Source of the DNA: Clostridium sp.
GTDB taxonomy: Bacteria; Bacillota; Clostridia; Clostridiales; Clostridiaceae
Assembly (NCBI GenBank): GCA_018372555.1
Contig: JAHAIU010000010.1
Coordinates: 1 to 36,096 of the forward strand
DNA length: 36,096 bases
Direction of reading: 5' to 3'
The notes under the pieces: model-generated
The model's database searches: none
What the model was told of the DNA's origin: nothing
The model's input: only the letters and a program-made list of their open reading frames with translations
Translations under genes and position numbers: made by a program
Part shown: piece after piece, positions 24,049 through 33,340 of the stretch
How the letters are laid out: every line of letters begins with the position of its first letter
Numbering within the stretch: the stretch's first letter is position 1

Positions 24049-26374
24049 TTGTATCCACTCCAATTATAGCTTTATTTAATACCTTATCAACATGATCAGC
24101 TGTTATTATTTCTAATTTACTCTTGACAACATCAGGTATCTTGTTTATATCTTTTTCATTTTCTTTTGGTATTATTATAGTTTCAATTCCAGCTCTATAA
24201 GCTGCAATTGATTTTTCTTTTAATCCACCTATAGCTAAAACTCTACCTGTTAAGGTAACCTCTCCAGTCATAGCTACACTACTTCTTACCTTCTTATTAG
24301 TTAATGCAGATACTATTGAGGTAATGATAGTAACACCTGCAGAAGGTCCATCCTTTTTAATAGCTCCTTCTGGGAAGTGAATATGGATATCCGTCTTTTT
24401 ATAAAAGTCTTCATCTATTCCATATTTGCTAGCATTAGCTCTTACAAAGCCATAAGCAATCTTAGCAGATTCTTGCATAACATCGCCTAATTGCCCTGTT
24501 AACACTAACTTGCCTTGGCCATTCATAGTTACTGATTCAACTGGTAGTGTATCCCCACCAGCAGCTGTCCAAGCCATTCCCTTAACTACTCCAACTCTAT
24601 CTTCAACGTCTTTAACATCATATTCGAATATCTTAGGTCCTAAATACTTTTGTAATCTATTTGCTGAAATATTTATAGACTTTTTATCCTTCTTAATCAT
24701 TTCAGTTAAAGTCTTTCTAATAATCTTTCCTAATACTCTCTCTAAGCTTCTAACTCCAGCTTCTCTTGTATAGAAGTTAATTATATCCTTCAGTGCAGCT
24801 TCAGAAATCTTAAATTCATCTTCCTTTATCTTATGTTCCTTTAATAGTTTTGGAATTAAGTGCTCTTTAGCAATATGATATTTTTCCTCATAAGTATAGC
24901 CTGATACTTCAATAACTTCCATTCTATCCAACAAAGGACCTGGAACAGTATCTAAAGAATTTGCAGTTGTAATAAATAACACCTTAGATAAATCCATATC
25001 TAATTCTAAATAATGATCTCTAAAAGTATTATTTTGTTCACTATCTAATACTTCTAATAAAGCATCAGCTACATTTCCCCTATGATCAGATCCAAGCTTA
25101 TCTATTTCATCTAATAATATTAATGGGTTGTTAACCTTAGTTTCTTTTAAAGAGTAAGCTAATCTACCAGGGATTGCTCCAACATATGTTTTCCTATGTC
25201 CCCTTATTTCAGCCTCATCTCTTACACCACCTAAAGACATTCTTGAATACTTTCTATTAGTAGCATTGGCTATTGATTTTGCTATTGAAGTCTTACCTAC
25301 TCCTGGAGGACCAACTAAACATAATATAGGTCCCTTTAGTGTATTTGTATACTTCTTAACTGCTAAATATTCTATTATTCTTTCTTTAACTTCTTCTAAA
25401 CCATAATGATCTTTATTTAATATTTCTTCTGCTTTATTAATATCAAAGCTATCTTTAGTTGATTTATTCCACGGAATATCTAAAATCCAATCTAAATAAT
25501 TTCTAATTACATTACTTTCTGATCCTTGTCCAGCAGAAGCTTTAAGTCTATTTAATTCACTTTCAGCCTTCTCCCTAACATATTTAGGTAACTTAGCCTT
25601 ATTTATTTTTTCTTCATACTTAGATATTTCTTTTTTATCTTCGTCATCTTCTCCAATTTCTTCTTGAAGTACTTTAATTTGCTCTCTAATATAGTATTCT
25701 CTTTGTGATTTATCAACGCTTTCCTTAAGCTTATTTCCAATTTTCTTTTCTACATTTAATATTTGAACTTCATTTTCAATAATTACTAAAAGCTTTTCTA
25801 CTCTCTTTATACTATCTAACTCTTGTAATATTTCTTGTCTTTTTTCTTCATCAACCACAACATAAGATGCTATCATATCAACTAGTTTACTAAAGTTTTT
25901 AATTTCATCAAAAATTGATAAAACGTTGCTTCTCATATTTCCAGAAGCTTTTATAAATTTAGTAAAACCTTTTTTTAGAGACTTAGTGTATGCCTCTATA
26001 TTTTCATATTCATCATTTGAAGGAACATCTACAGTTTCTATATTTGCATCTAAAAACTCCTCTGATTCCTCATTTAAACTTATTAATCTACCTCTATCTA
26101 CACCTTCTACTAGTACTCTAATTACTTCAAAAGGTAATTTTACAATTTGTTTTATCCTACATATAGTTCCAATTTCATATATATCATTGAATTCAGGTTC
26201 TTCAATTTCATAGTCCTTTTGAGTAGATAAGAAGATTTCAGCTTTATTTTCCATAGCAGCTTCTATAGCTGCCTTTGACTTCTCTCTTCCTACATCAAAA
26301 TGCATTACCATATTAGGAAAGATACTAATTCCTCTTAAAGGAATTAAAGGTAGAGTTTTTAACTTTTCACTCAT
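24041..26374 (-). CDS. lonA: ATP-dependent protease LonA
   Basis: This is a cytoplasmic AAA+ serine protease that degrades damaged and regulatory proteins. The N-terminal substrate-binding domain (about 1-200, LPLIPLRGISIFPNMVMHFD) is followed by a coiled-coil region, the AAA module (Walker A GPPGVGKTS near 355-363, Walker B ILLDEIDKLG) and the protease domain with KDGPSAG and GGLKEK, giving the Ser-Lys dyad near 678 and 721. It has 777 residues from ATG 26374, after AAGGAGG; an ATG three codons earlier abuts the RBS. A sigma-A-like promoter lies upstream, and no HrcA or CtsR box is visible. It is coupled to engB downstream. Confidence 0.97.
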   Translation of the reverse strand: MSEKLKTLPLIPLRGISIFPNMVMHFDVGREKSKAAIEAAMENKAEIFLSTQKDYEIEEPEFNDIYEIGTICRIKQIVKLPFEVIRVLVEGVDRGRLISLNEESEEFLDANIETVDVPSNDEYENIEAYTKSLKKGFTKFIKASGNMRSNVLSIFDEIKNFSKLVDMIASYVVVDEEKRQEILQELDSIKRVEKLLVIIENEVQILNVEKKIGNKLKESVDKSQREYYIREQIKVLQEEIGEDDEDKKEISKYEEKINKAKLPKYVREKAESELNRLKASAGQGSESNVIRNYLDWILDIPWNKSTKDSFDINKAEEILNKDHYGLEEVKERIIEYLAVKKYTNTLKGPILCLVGPPGVGKTSIAKSIANATNRKYSRMSLGGVRDEAEIRGHRKTYVGAIPGRLAYSLKETKVNNPLILLDEIDKLGSDHRGNVADALLEVLDSEQNNTFRDHYLELDMDLSKVLFITTANSLDTVPGPLLDRMEVIEVSGYTYEEKYHIAKEHLIPKLLKEHKIKEDEFKISEAALKDIINFYTREAGVRSLERVLGKIIRKTLTEMIKKDKKSINISANRLQKYLGPKIFEYDVKDVEDRVGVVKGMAWTAAGGDTLPVESVTMNGQGKLVLTGQLGDVMQESAKIAYGFVRANASKYGIDEDFYKKTDIHIHFPEGAIKKDGPSAGVTIITSIVSALTNKKVRSSVAMTGEVTLTGRVLAIGGLKEKSIAAYRAGIETIIIPKENEKDINKIPDVVKSKLEIITADHVDKVLNKAIIGVDTID

Positions 26375-26412
26375 TATTCCCATCCTCCTTGTATTTTGTA
26401 TATAACTTTTAT

Positions 26413-26441
26413 AGTATACACATAAAATTAAGTTTTTTCAA
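26413..26441 (-). promoter_or_regulatory. Sigma-A promoter of lonA-engB
   Basis: Minus-strand TTGAAA (26441-26436), a 17-base spacer and TATACT (26418-26413), about 40 bases before the lonA start. Confidence 0.6.
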
Positions 26442-26597
26442 TCTATTTCAAGTATTTAGCCACTAGCTTCACTAATCAATAATCAATATTTATTATTAAT
26501 AGGTATTAATTATTGAGAATTCTATATTATTTATATTATAATACATCTTTACTAATTAGCAATGCGAACATAATGAAATTACATAAAAAATAATAAT

Positions 26598-26763
26598 GGG
26601 GATGCTGCACGATAAAAAATTAAGAATCAATAATGAAAAATTAATGAAAAAACTCCCGAAGGAGTTTTGAAAAGAAATTAATTTTAGTAATCCTGTAAAA
26701 ATTACATCAATAATTCTTCATTTCTGATTTTTAATTCTTAATTTGGGCTATCTGTGCAACAAC
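26598..26763. repeat. Intergenic MITE-like repeat, copy 4 (type C)
   Basis: It is nearly identical in its interior to copies 3 and 5. The left end is a degraded GATGCTGCAC followed by AAAAATTAAGAATCAA; the right end has TTTTTAATTCTTAATTT (26727-26743) and GGGCTATCTGTGCAACAACC. It carries the terminator AAAACTCC-CGAA-GGAGTTTT (26649-26668), which on the minus strand lies 119 bases beyond the lonB stop. The element separates lonB from lonA. Confidence 0.75.
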
Positions 26764-26786
26764 CTCTAATTAAAAGATCCCCTTTT

Positions 26787-28463
26787 CTATTCTTCAGCCT
26801 TAGCAGATAATATATCAATACTACTATTGTTTACTACTATATTTTCAAAAACTTTCTCATTTAATATTGCTTCTTTTATAACTTCTTTTATTGTTCCAAC
26901 TGCAACTATTTCTATTCCTTCTAAATCCTTAAATTTTTCTTTCCAGTTTTCCTTTGGTATTATTACCTTCTTAGCTCCTGATTTTTTTGCTGCCATAACC
27001 TTTGCATTAACTCCGCCAATAGGCTTAACACCTCCTAAAAGACTTATTTCTCCAGTCATTGCTATTGTGCTACTTACTTTAATATTTTTTATTGCACTAT
27101 ATATTGCTGTTGCTATTGTTATTCCAGCTGATGGTCCATCCACAGGCATTCCACCTGGAATATTAATATGTAAATCATAATTTTCACACTCTAAATTAAA
27201 AACATTGTTTAAAACTGTAAGTACATTTTGTACAGAAGAGTATGCAGTACTTTTTCTTTTTATCTTTCTATTGTTACTAGTTATCTCTTCTTCTTCAACT
27301 ATCCCACTTACTTTTAAAGTTCCAAGCCTTTTACTAACCTTTCTAGCAGTAGCTTCTATCTCCATTAATATTCCTATATTGGCACCATGGACTGCAAGAC
27401 CATTTACCAGGCCAACTTCAGATTTTTCTTTAATCTTTTTATCTTGTATCTCTGTATAATTCCCATTTTCTATTACCCATAGTACGTCTTCAACACTCAA
27501 ATCAAGTCTATCTTCATTTATAGCTATCCCTGATGCTAATTGAACTAAATTAACTACATCTCTACCATTGCTACAATGTTTTGAAATTATATTAAGAGCT
27601 TCTTCATCTATGCTTAATCCTACCTTATTTACAGCATTGTTAGCAATTTCTGTTATTTCATCAATATGTAGTGATCTAAAGAATATCTCTACACATCTTG
27701 ATCTTATTGCAGGCACTATTTCTTCAGGACTTCTAGTAGTTGCCCCTATTAATCTAAAATCTGCTGGTAGACCATTATCAAATATTTCTTTTATATAATC
27801 TGGCATATTGGGATTTTCGCTACTATAGTAGGCACTATCTAAAAATACTTTTCTATCTTCAAGTACTTTCAATAATTTATTTAACTCTATATGATGGAGT
27901 TCACCAATCTCATCCATAAATAATACTCCTCCGTGAGCTTTTGTTACAGCCCCTGCTTTAGGTTGAGGAATACCTGCTATTCCAAAAGAGCCAGCCCCTT
28001 GATATATAGGATCATGTACAGAACCTATAAGAGGATCTGCAATACCTCTTTCATCGAATCTTATTGTAGTAGCATCTATTTCAATAAATTTAGCATTTTT
28101 CTTAAATGGTGATTTACTGCTTTTTTTTGCTTCTGCCATAACTAATCTTGCTGCAGCAGTTTTACCAACCCCAGGAGGACCATATATTATAACATGTTGT
28201 GGATTAGGTCCACATAATGCAGCTTTTAAAGCCTTTATACCTTCCTCTTGACCTATTATTTCTTCAAAACTATTTGGTCTGCTTTTTTCTGTTAATGGTT
28301 CTGTTAATTCTATACTTCTCATTTGCCTTAACTTTTCCATCTCTTTTGTATTTTCTTTTTCAATAATAACTTTATTATTATTACTTCCTCTGCTATTGCT
28401 AAATATGTAATAGATAAAGAGTAGCATTGTTGTGATTTGTAAAAATACTAATACTTCAGTCAT
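26787..28463 (-). CDS. lonB: ATP-dependent protease LonB
   Basis: This 558-residue Lon-family protease is of the spore-former LonB type. A single N-terminal membrane segment (about 3-22, VLVFLQITTMLLFIYYIF) anchors it, and the large LonA N-domain is missing. The AAA motif is YGPPGVGKTAA, with Walker B VLFMDEIGEL. The protease domain has VDGPSAG (Ser) and GGVNAKVMAA (Lys). In Bacillus subtilis LonB is a forespore protein under sigma-F; here I could not find a convincing sigma-F promoter. The RBS before ATG 28463 (CCAGGGAAAT) is weak. It lies between clpX and lonA, the usual order, but is separated from both by gene-free regions, so it is probably transcribed alone. Confidence 0.93.
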   Translation of the reverse strand: MTEVLVFLQITTMLLFIYYIFSNSRGSNNNKVIIEKENTKEMEKLRQMRSIELTEPLTEKSRPNSFEEIIGQEEGIKALKAALCGPNPQHVIIYGPPGVGKTAAARLVMAEAKKSSKSPFKKNAKFIEIDATTIRFDERGIADPLIGSVHDPIYQGAGSFGIAGIPQPKAGAVTKAHGGVLFMDEIGELHHIELNKLLKVLEDRKVFLDSAYYSSENPNMPDYIKEIFDNGLPADFRLIGATTRSPEEIVPAIRSRCVEIFFRSLHIDEITEIANNAVNKVGLSIDEEALNIISKHCSNGRDVVNLVQLASGIAINEDRLDLSVEDVLWVIENGNYTEIQDKKIKEKSEVGLVNGLAVHGANIGILMEIEATARKVSKRLGTLKVSGIVEEEEITSNNRKIKRKSTAYSSVQNVLTVLNNVFNLECENYDLHINIPGGMPVDGPSAGITIATAIYSAIKNIKVSSTIAMTGEISLLGGVKPIGGVNAKVMAAKKSGAKKVIIPKENWKEKFKDLEGIEIVAVGTIKEVIKEAILNEKVFENIVVNNSSIDILSAKAEE

Positions 28464-28872
28464 ATTTCCCTGGATCTATCATAAGAACAAGTAAACTAAG
28501 AATTTATAATTCTAACTTAAAAACTATTACTGTAATTTAATACACTTTCTTATAATTTAACTATCAAAACTTCATTAGGAATTTTTACATTAATTATCTA
28601 TTAGTTTTTAAATTATTAACTCTTTGTTTTTCATTCTGAGACAGGTCCAACCTCCCTTCCTTCTAGTCATATAAATATTATTAACTTAATACTTAGTTTA
28701 TATTCTATAAAAAAAGGATTCTTTACCATGATTTTTCATAAATCACTTTCAAAGAGTACAATACCACCTACCTCAGCTAAAGTCTAGAAGAACCAATTCA
28801 AACGTGTAGCAGTGCTTAGCTCCCACTTTGAGAATATAGAAGTGTTATCAATAGTAGCAATGGGATAAAATA
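28464..28872. other. Gene-free region with a GC-richer structured block
   Basis: About 400 bases between clpX and lonB contain no supported gene. The lonB-proximal part (28464-28630) is ordinary AT-rich leader. The block 28635-28840 is richer in G and C and, on the minus strand, contains short stems such as TGATTT-ATGAA-AAATCA and conserved-looking stretches (GGGAGCTAAGCACTGCTACA, AGCTGAGGTAGGTGGTATT). It looks like a non-coding RNA or a mobile-element end rather than a decayed gene of a family I can name. Confidence 0.4.
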
Positions 28873-28915
28873 AAAATGTTATTACTAAATGATCTTCATT
28901 TAGTAATAACATTTT
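28873..28915 (-). terminator. Terminator of clpX
   Basis: A perfect 20-bp stem (28873-28892 with 28896-28915) with a TCT loop begins four bases after the clpX stop; on the minus strand the stem ends in TTTT and is followed by TATTTTATCCC. It is AT-rich but unusually long. Confidence 0.8.
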
Positions 28916-28918
28916 ATA

Positions 28919-30217
28919 TTAAGCAGTTTCCATGCCTTTTCTCTTTTTAACTTTTTTTGCAGCTTTTAATTGAGGTCTAACCTCACCTTCAGCCACTCTT
29001 ATAACTTCTGGAGATTTTTTATCATTTATACATTCATCATTGATAACAACTTTAGATATACTTTCATCAGAAGGAATATCAAACATTATTTCAGTCATTA
29101 TTTCTTCTACTATTGATCTTAAACCTCTTGCTCCAGTTTTTCTCTTAATAGCTTCATCAGCAATTGCTTTTAATGATTCATCAGTAAAGTTTAACTCAAC
29201 GTTATCTATTTCAAATAACTTCTTATATTGCTTTACTAAAGCATTTCTTGGTTCAGTTAAGATATTAACTAAAGCAGCATTATCTAATGATTCTAACGTA
29301 ACTACTACTGGTAATCTTCCAACAAACTCAGGTATAAGACCAAATCTTAATAAATCTCCTGGCATTATATCTTTAAGAAGCTTACCTACATCTTTAGTAT
29401 GCTTAGATGTTATATTTGCTCCAAAACCTATTGAACTTTTTTCAGTTCTTTTTTCTATTATTCTATCAATTCCATCAAATGCACCACCACAAATAAATAA
29501 TATATTAGATGTATTTATTTGTAGAAATTCTTGATGTGGATGTTTTCTTCCACCTTGTGGAGGAACTGAAGCTGTTGTACCTTCAAGAATTTTTAATAAC
29601 GCTTGTTGTACTCCTTCTCCAGATACATCTCTTGTTATAGATGGATTTTCTGATTTTCTTGCAATCTTATCTATTTCATCTATATAAATAATACCTTTTT
29701 CTGCTCTTTCTATATCATAATCTGCATTTTGAATTAATTTTAAAAGTATGTTTTCTACATCTTCACCAACATATCCTGCTTCAGTTAAAGTTGTAGCATC
29801 TGCTATAGCAAATGGCACATTTAAAAACTTAGCTAAAGTTTGAGCTAAAAGAGTTTTACCTGAACCTGTAGGTCCTAATAACAGTATGTTACTCTTTTGA
29901 AGTTCAACTTCATCATCTACTAAATTTGAATTAATTCTCTTATAATGATTATATACAGCAACAGATAATGACTTTTTAGCTTTTTCTTGACCAATTACAT
30001 ATTGATCTAAATATCCTTTTATTTCATTAGGCTTAGGTACACTAGTTGTATCTAATTCAATGTTTTCTTCAAACTCATCAGATATTATTTCTGAACAAAG
30101 ATCTATACACTCATCACAAATATATACACCAGGTCCAGCTATTAGTCTTTTAACTTGCTCTTGATTTTTACCACAAAAAGAACATTTTAATTGTTTTTTC
30201 TCATCGTATTTAGCCAT
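28919..30217 (-). CDS. clpX: ATP-dependent Clp protease ATP-binding subunit ClpX
   Basis: This AAA+ unfoldase feeds substrates to ClpP. The N-terminal zinc-binding domain has C12, C15, C34 and C37 (CSFCGK and CDECIDLC). Walker A is LLGPTGSGKT (about 113-122) and Walker B IIYIDEIDKIARK. Sensor and pore regions are intact, including EFVGRLPVVV and TGARGLRSIVEEIM. Length 432 is normal; the C-terminal end is Lys-rich (KAAKKVKKRKG). The ATG follows GCGAGGTGAG. It lies 32 bases after clpP and is cotranscribed with it. A long hairpin ends the unit. Confidence 0.97.
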   Translation of the reverse strand: MAKYDEKKQLKCSFCGKNQEQVKRLIAGPGVYICDECIDLCSEIISDEFEENIELDTTSVPKPNEIKGYLDQYVIGQEKAKKSLSVAVYNHYKRINSNLVDDEVELQKSNILLLGPTGSGKTLLAQTLAKFLNVPFAIADATTLTEAGYVGEDVENILLKLIQNADYDIERAEKGIIYIDEIDKIARKSENPSITRDVSGEGVQQALLKILEGTTASVPPQGGRKHPHQEFLQINTSNILFICGGAFDGIDRIIEKRTEKSSIGFGANITSKHTKDVGKLLKDIMPGDLLRFGLIPEFVGRLPVVVTLESLDNAALVNILTEPRNALVKQYKKLFEIDNVELNFTDESLKAIADEAIKRKTGARGLRSIVEEIMTEIMFDIPSDESISKVVINDECINDKKSPEVIRVAEGEVRPQLKAAKKVKKRKGMETA

Positions 30218-30249
30218 AAACTCACCTCGCTTAGGTCTAGATAGAACTA

Positions 30250-30852
30250 TTATTTATTCTCGCTACCTATTTCCTTATTAGTAATCACTTTATCTACTAA
30301 CCCATAATTCATAGCCTCATCTGATGTCATAAAGTAATCTCTTTCAACATCTGCCTTTATCTTTTCTATAGGTTGATTAGTATTTTCACTTAATATCTTA
30401 TTTAATGATTCTTTAATTTTTAATATTCTCTTTGCATGGATATCAAAATCAGTTGCTTGACCTTGGAATCCTCCTAAAGGTTGATGAATCATAATTTCAC
30501 TATTAGGTAATGCAAATCTCTTTCCTTTTGCTCCTGATGAAAGCAAGAAAGACCCCATAGATGCAGCCATACCAATGCATATTGTTGATACATCTGACTT
30601 TATATATTGCATAGTATCATAAATAGCCATTCCAGCAGTTATTGACCCCCCTGGACTATTTATATAAAGATGAATATCCTTATCTGGATCTTCACTTTCT
30701 AAAAACAGTAATTGAGCTACTACTAAGTTAGATATTGTATCATTTATTTCTCCACTTAACATTATTATTCTATCTTTTAATAATCTTGAAAAAATATCGT
30801 AAGATCTTTCTCCCCTACTTGTTTGTTCTACTACCATAGGAACTAAACTCAT
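30250..30852 (-). CDS. clpP: ATP-dependent Clp protease proteolytic subunit ClpP
   Basis: This is the self-compartmentalised serine protease subunit, 200 residues. The catalytic triad is visible as S98 (GMAASMGSF), H123 (MIHQPLGG) and D172 (ERDYFM). The start is ATG 30852, after GAAGGAGGG; the frame extends 15 codons upstream, but those codons include the RBS. The opening SLVPMVVEQTSRGERSYDIFSRLL is typical of ClpP, with the N-terminal loop that docks ClpX. It lies between trigger factor (upstream, with its own terminator) and clpX. The tig-clpP-clpX order matches many bacteria; B. subtilis keeps clpP elsewhere. Confidence 0.97.
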   Translation of the reverse strand: MSLVPMVVEQTSRGERSYDIFSRLLKDRIIMLSGEINDTISNLVVAQLLFLESEDPDKDIHLYINSPGGSITAGMAIYDTMQYIKSDVSTICIGMAASMGSFLLSSGAKGKRFALPNSEIMIHQPLGGFQGQATDFDIHAKRILKIKESLNKILSENTNQPIEKIKADVERDYFMTSDEAMNYGLVDKVITNKEIGSENK

Positions 30853-31021
30853 TTCATTCCCTCCTTCTCTTAAATTACCTTCTTTTATTATATCCATATT
30901 AATAAAAAACTAATTATATAAATTATAATTTTATTACGCTATAGTCCTTAAGCCTATTAATAAAAGCATATATATTAAATTATATAAAATTTTATTTAAT
31001 TTGTTAATGGATATTAGAAAG

Positions 31022-31048
31022 AATTGCCAGAAATAAATTCTGACAATT
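31022..31048 (-). terminator. Terminator after trigger factor gene
   Basis: On the minus strand AATTGTCAGAA and TTCTGGCAATT pair (11 bp with one GU) around a five-base loop, followed by CTTTCT. It lies 33 bases beyond the tig stop; the T-tract is moderate. Confidence 0.65.
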
Positions 31049-31080
31049 ACTTTAATCTACTATTTACTATTTTCTAAAAA

Positions 31081-32364
31081 CTATTTATTGTTTTCTAATA
31101 AGAAATTAACAGTTTTTTGAACTTTAACGTCTGAAGCTAATGCAGCTCCTTGACCCTTTATTAATAATTCAATCATTTTTTCGTCTTCACCAGCTGAGTA
31201 CATCTTTGCAACTTCTACAGCTTTTTCTTTTATTTCTTCTTCAGTTGCTTCTATATTTTCAGCTTTTTCTATAGCTTCTAATACTAAGTCAGTCTTAACC
31301 TTAACTTCTGCATTTTCCTTCATGTAGTCTCTCATCTTAGCAGCATCTGTTCCAGTTAATTCAAAGTATTGATCTAAAGTTAAACCTTGGTATTGAAGTC
31401 TTTGTTCTAAGTTTTTAACCATAGAATCTATTTCTTTTTCTACCATAACAGCAGGTATTTCAATTTTAGCATTTTCAGTTACAGCCTTAAGCACTGCTTC
31501 TTCAAATTCTCTATCAGCTCTTTCAGCATTCGCTACTTCTAACTTCTTAGTTATATCAGCTTTTAAATCAGCTAATGTTTCGAATTCTGAAGTTTCTGTA
31601 GCAAATTCATCATCTATTTCTGGTAATTCTTTTACCTTTATTTCTTTTACTAAAACTTCAAACTTAGCTTTTTTATTATTTAATTCTTCTTTGCCGTAGT
31701 TTTCAGGGAAAGTAACATTTACTTCAACCTTATCTCCAGCTTTTGCTCCAACTAATTGATCTTCAAAATTATCTATGAAAGTACCTGATCCTATTTCAAG
31801 TGAATAGTCTTTACCTTCACCGCCTTCGAAAGCTACATCATCAATAAATCCTTTGAAATCTATTACTGCTGTATCTCCAGTAGCTACTTCTCCATCTTCT
31901 TTAGTTTCAATTCTAGCATTCTTTTCTTGCATTTCTTTTAACTTTAAGTTTACTTCTTCTTCTGTTACTTCATAAGATGGCTTTTCAACTTTTAGTCCTT
32001 TATATTCTCCTAATTCAACTTCTGGATAAACTGTAACTTCTGCAGTATAAACAAAGTCTTTACCTTCTTCAGCAGTTACTATATCTATATTTGGATAATC
32101 AACAGGAGTTATGTTATTTTCTTCAAGTACCTTTGAGTATGATCCTTCAATAGCAAAGTTTACTGCATCTTCCATTAATACTCCTACTCCATAGTATTGT
32201 TTTACTATAGCCATAGGCACTTTACCTTTTCTGAATCCAGGTACATTAAAAGTTTTAACATTCTTATTATAAGCTCTCTTTATAGCATCTTGAAACTTAT
32301 TAGCCTCAACTGTTATTTCGAACTTAACAATATTTTTCTCTATTTTTTCCATTTTAGCTTCCAT
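31081..32364 (-). CDS. tig: Trigger factor (ribosome-associated chaperone)
   Basis: This 427-residue chaperone binds nascent chains at the ribosome exit tunnel. The N-terminal ribosome-binding domain (about 1-145) contains the signature FRKGKVPMAIV, close to the family's GFRxGKxP. The FKBP-like prolyl isomerase domain (about 155-245, GDTAVIDFKGFIDDVAFEGG) follows, then a helical C-terminal domain (about 250-427). Length is standard. The ATG is 10 bases after AGGAGG. It has its own promoter (32420-32449) and a hairpin after the stop, then clpP on the same strand. Confidence 0.97.
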   Translation of the reverse strand: MEAKMEKIEKNIVKFEITVEANKFQDAIKRAYNKNVKTFNVPGFRKGKVPMAIVKQYYGVGVLMEDAVNFAIEGSYSKVLEENNITPVDYPNIDIVTAEEGKDFVYTAEVTVYPEVELGEYKGLKVEKPSYEVTEEEVNLKLKEMQEKNARIETKEDGEVATGDTAVIDFKGFIDDVAFEGGEGKDYSLEIGSGTFIDNFEDQLVGAKAGDKVEVNVTFPENYGKEELNNKKAKFEVLVKEIKVKELPEIDDEFATETSEFETLADLKADITKKLEVANAERADREFEEAVLKAVTENAKIEIPAVMVEKEIDSMVKNLEQRLQYQGLTLDQYFELTGTDAAKMRDYMKENAEVKVKTDLVLEAIEKAENIEATEEEIKEKAVEVAKMYSAGEDEKMIELLIKGQGAALASDVKVQKTVNFLLENNK

Positions 32365-32419
32365 CGTATTCTTTCCTCCTAAAATAGTAAGATACTATCA
32401 TATTTGATATAACTACGTT

Positions 32420-32449
32420 ATTATAACATATAACATCAATTATTTTCAA
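32420..32449 (-). promoter_or_regulatory. Sigma-A promoter of tig
   Basis: Minus-strand TTGAAA (32449-32444), an 18-base spacer and TATAAT (32425-32420), giving a leader of about 50 bases. Confidence 0.6.
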
Positions 32450-32471
32450 ATATTTGTTTATATAAGTTTTC

Positions 32472-33266
32472 TTAATTTATCAAATCACCATTAGAGTTAA
32501 CATATTTAATATTTCCATCTATTGTTGCTTCTAATCCTTTTTCTTTAATTTCACCAAATTTAATATCTTTTCCCTTTGAGTTCCATAGAGTTTTATGACT
32601 ATTATCATTTAAGTCAACAACCCATATATATTTATTTAAATCAGTTCCAAAGTAAGGAAGATTAGTTATATACGCAACTTTTGTATCAGAAATAAATTTA
32701 GCTTCTACATTCCATAGATATCCACTATACGTTTGAAGAATAGTTTCTTTATTAAATATTTCTCCATTTGGAGCAACATACTTATCCTTAGTTATGCTTG
32801 CTTCTTTACCCTCAACATTGAAGACTCTCATTTCTTGAATTTCATCTATAGTTAAAATTAGATTTTTACTTGGATTAATTGAGTAATAAATATTGGAAGG
32901 TACATCTTTTATCCCCTTAAACTTAATCTTACCTTCACCTTCTTCATACTCAGCCTTTAAGGTAACCCCTTCTTTTAATTTAAGATCAATAGTTTTAGCT
33001 TCAGGTTCCTTAGGTGCTTCTTCAATAACCTCATTTTGAGTATCTTCATTTAATTCTTCATTATTATCATTGTCTGTATATTCATCTTCATCAATCCAAT
33101 TTTGAACTTTTGATTTTAAAGACTCCATATTTATATTATTCATAGCAAACTTCATAAATAATATCCCAACAATAAATAAACCTAGTATTGACAAAGCAAT
33201 AATATTTCTTCTTCTTTTTCGCATTTTTTTCTCGTAATCCCTGCTAAATATGCTAGGTTTCCTCAC
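32472..33266 (-). CDS. Membrane-anchored protein of unknown function
   Basis: I do not recognise a named family. The 264-residue protein starts with a basic cytoplasmic stretch (KKMRKRRRN) and one membrane helix (about 24-42, IIALSILGLFIVGILFMKF), with no lipobox. An acidic linker (about 60-90, EYTDNDNNEELNEDTQNEV) leads to a beta-rich outer domain with Trp/Tyr-rich segments (TYSGYLWNVEAKFIS, NKYIWVVDLNDNSHKTLWN) reminiscent of propeller-like blades. Topology is N-in, C-out. The start is GTG 33266 after GGAGGGATTAG. It lies 107 bases upstream of tig on the same strand, and the neighbouring gene at 33341 is 74 bases further upstream. It is likely a conserved clostridial envelope protein. Confidence 0.65.
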   Translation of the reverse strand: MRKPSIFSRDYEKKMRKRRRNIIALSILGLFIVGILFMKFAMNNINMESLKSKVQNWIDEDEYTDNDNNEELNEDTQNEVIEEAPKEPEAKTIDLKLKEGVTLKAEYEEGEGKIKFKGIKDVPSNIYYSINPSKNLILTIDEIQEMRVFNVEGKEASITKDKYVAPNGEIFNKETILQTYSGYLWNVEAKFISDTKVAYITNLPYFGTDLNKYIWVVDLNDNSHKTLWNSKGKDIKFGEIKEKGLEATIDGNIKYVNSNGDLIN

Positions 33267-33340
33267 ACCTAATCCCTCCTACGCTATGTTTAAATTTAAA
33301 AAGTAATCACTTTTTATATCTTAAATAAAAGTCTAATAAA

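Noticed and set aside
27205..27459. Open frames on the plus strand opposite lonB, lonA, clpX and other genes
   Set aside because: They mirror strongly coding minus-strand genes, have no RBS and show no family features; treated as shadows.
28464..28560. Sigma-F promoter for lonB
   Set aside because: Expected from B. subtilis, but no convincing GYATA/GGNNANANT pair at proper spacing was visible.
28635..28840. Decayed transposase gene between clpX and lonB
   Set aside because: Translations in all frames hit stops quickly and show no transposase motif; only a non-coding relic or RNA remains possible.
26384..32420. CtsR or CIRCE boxes before lon, clpP, clpX or tig
   Set aside because: No GGTCAAA direct repeat or long CIRCE-type inverted repeat was found in the upstream regions by eye.
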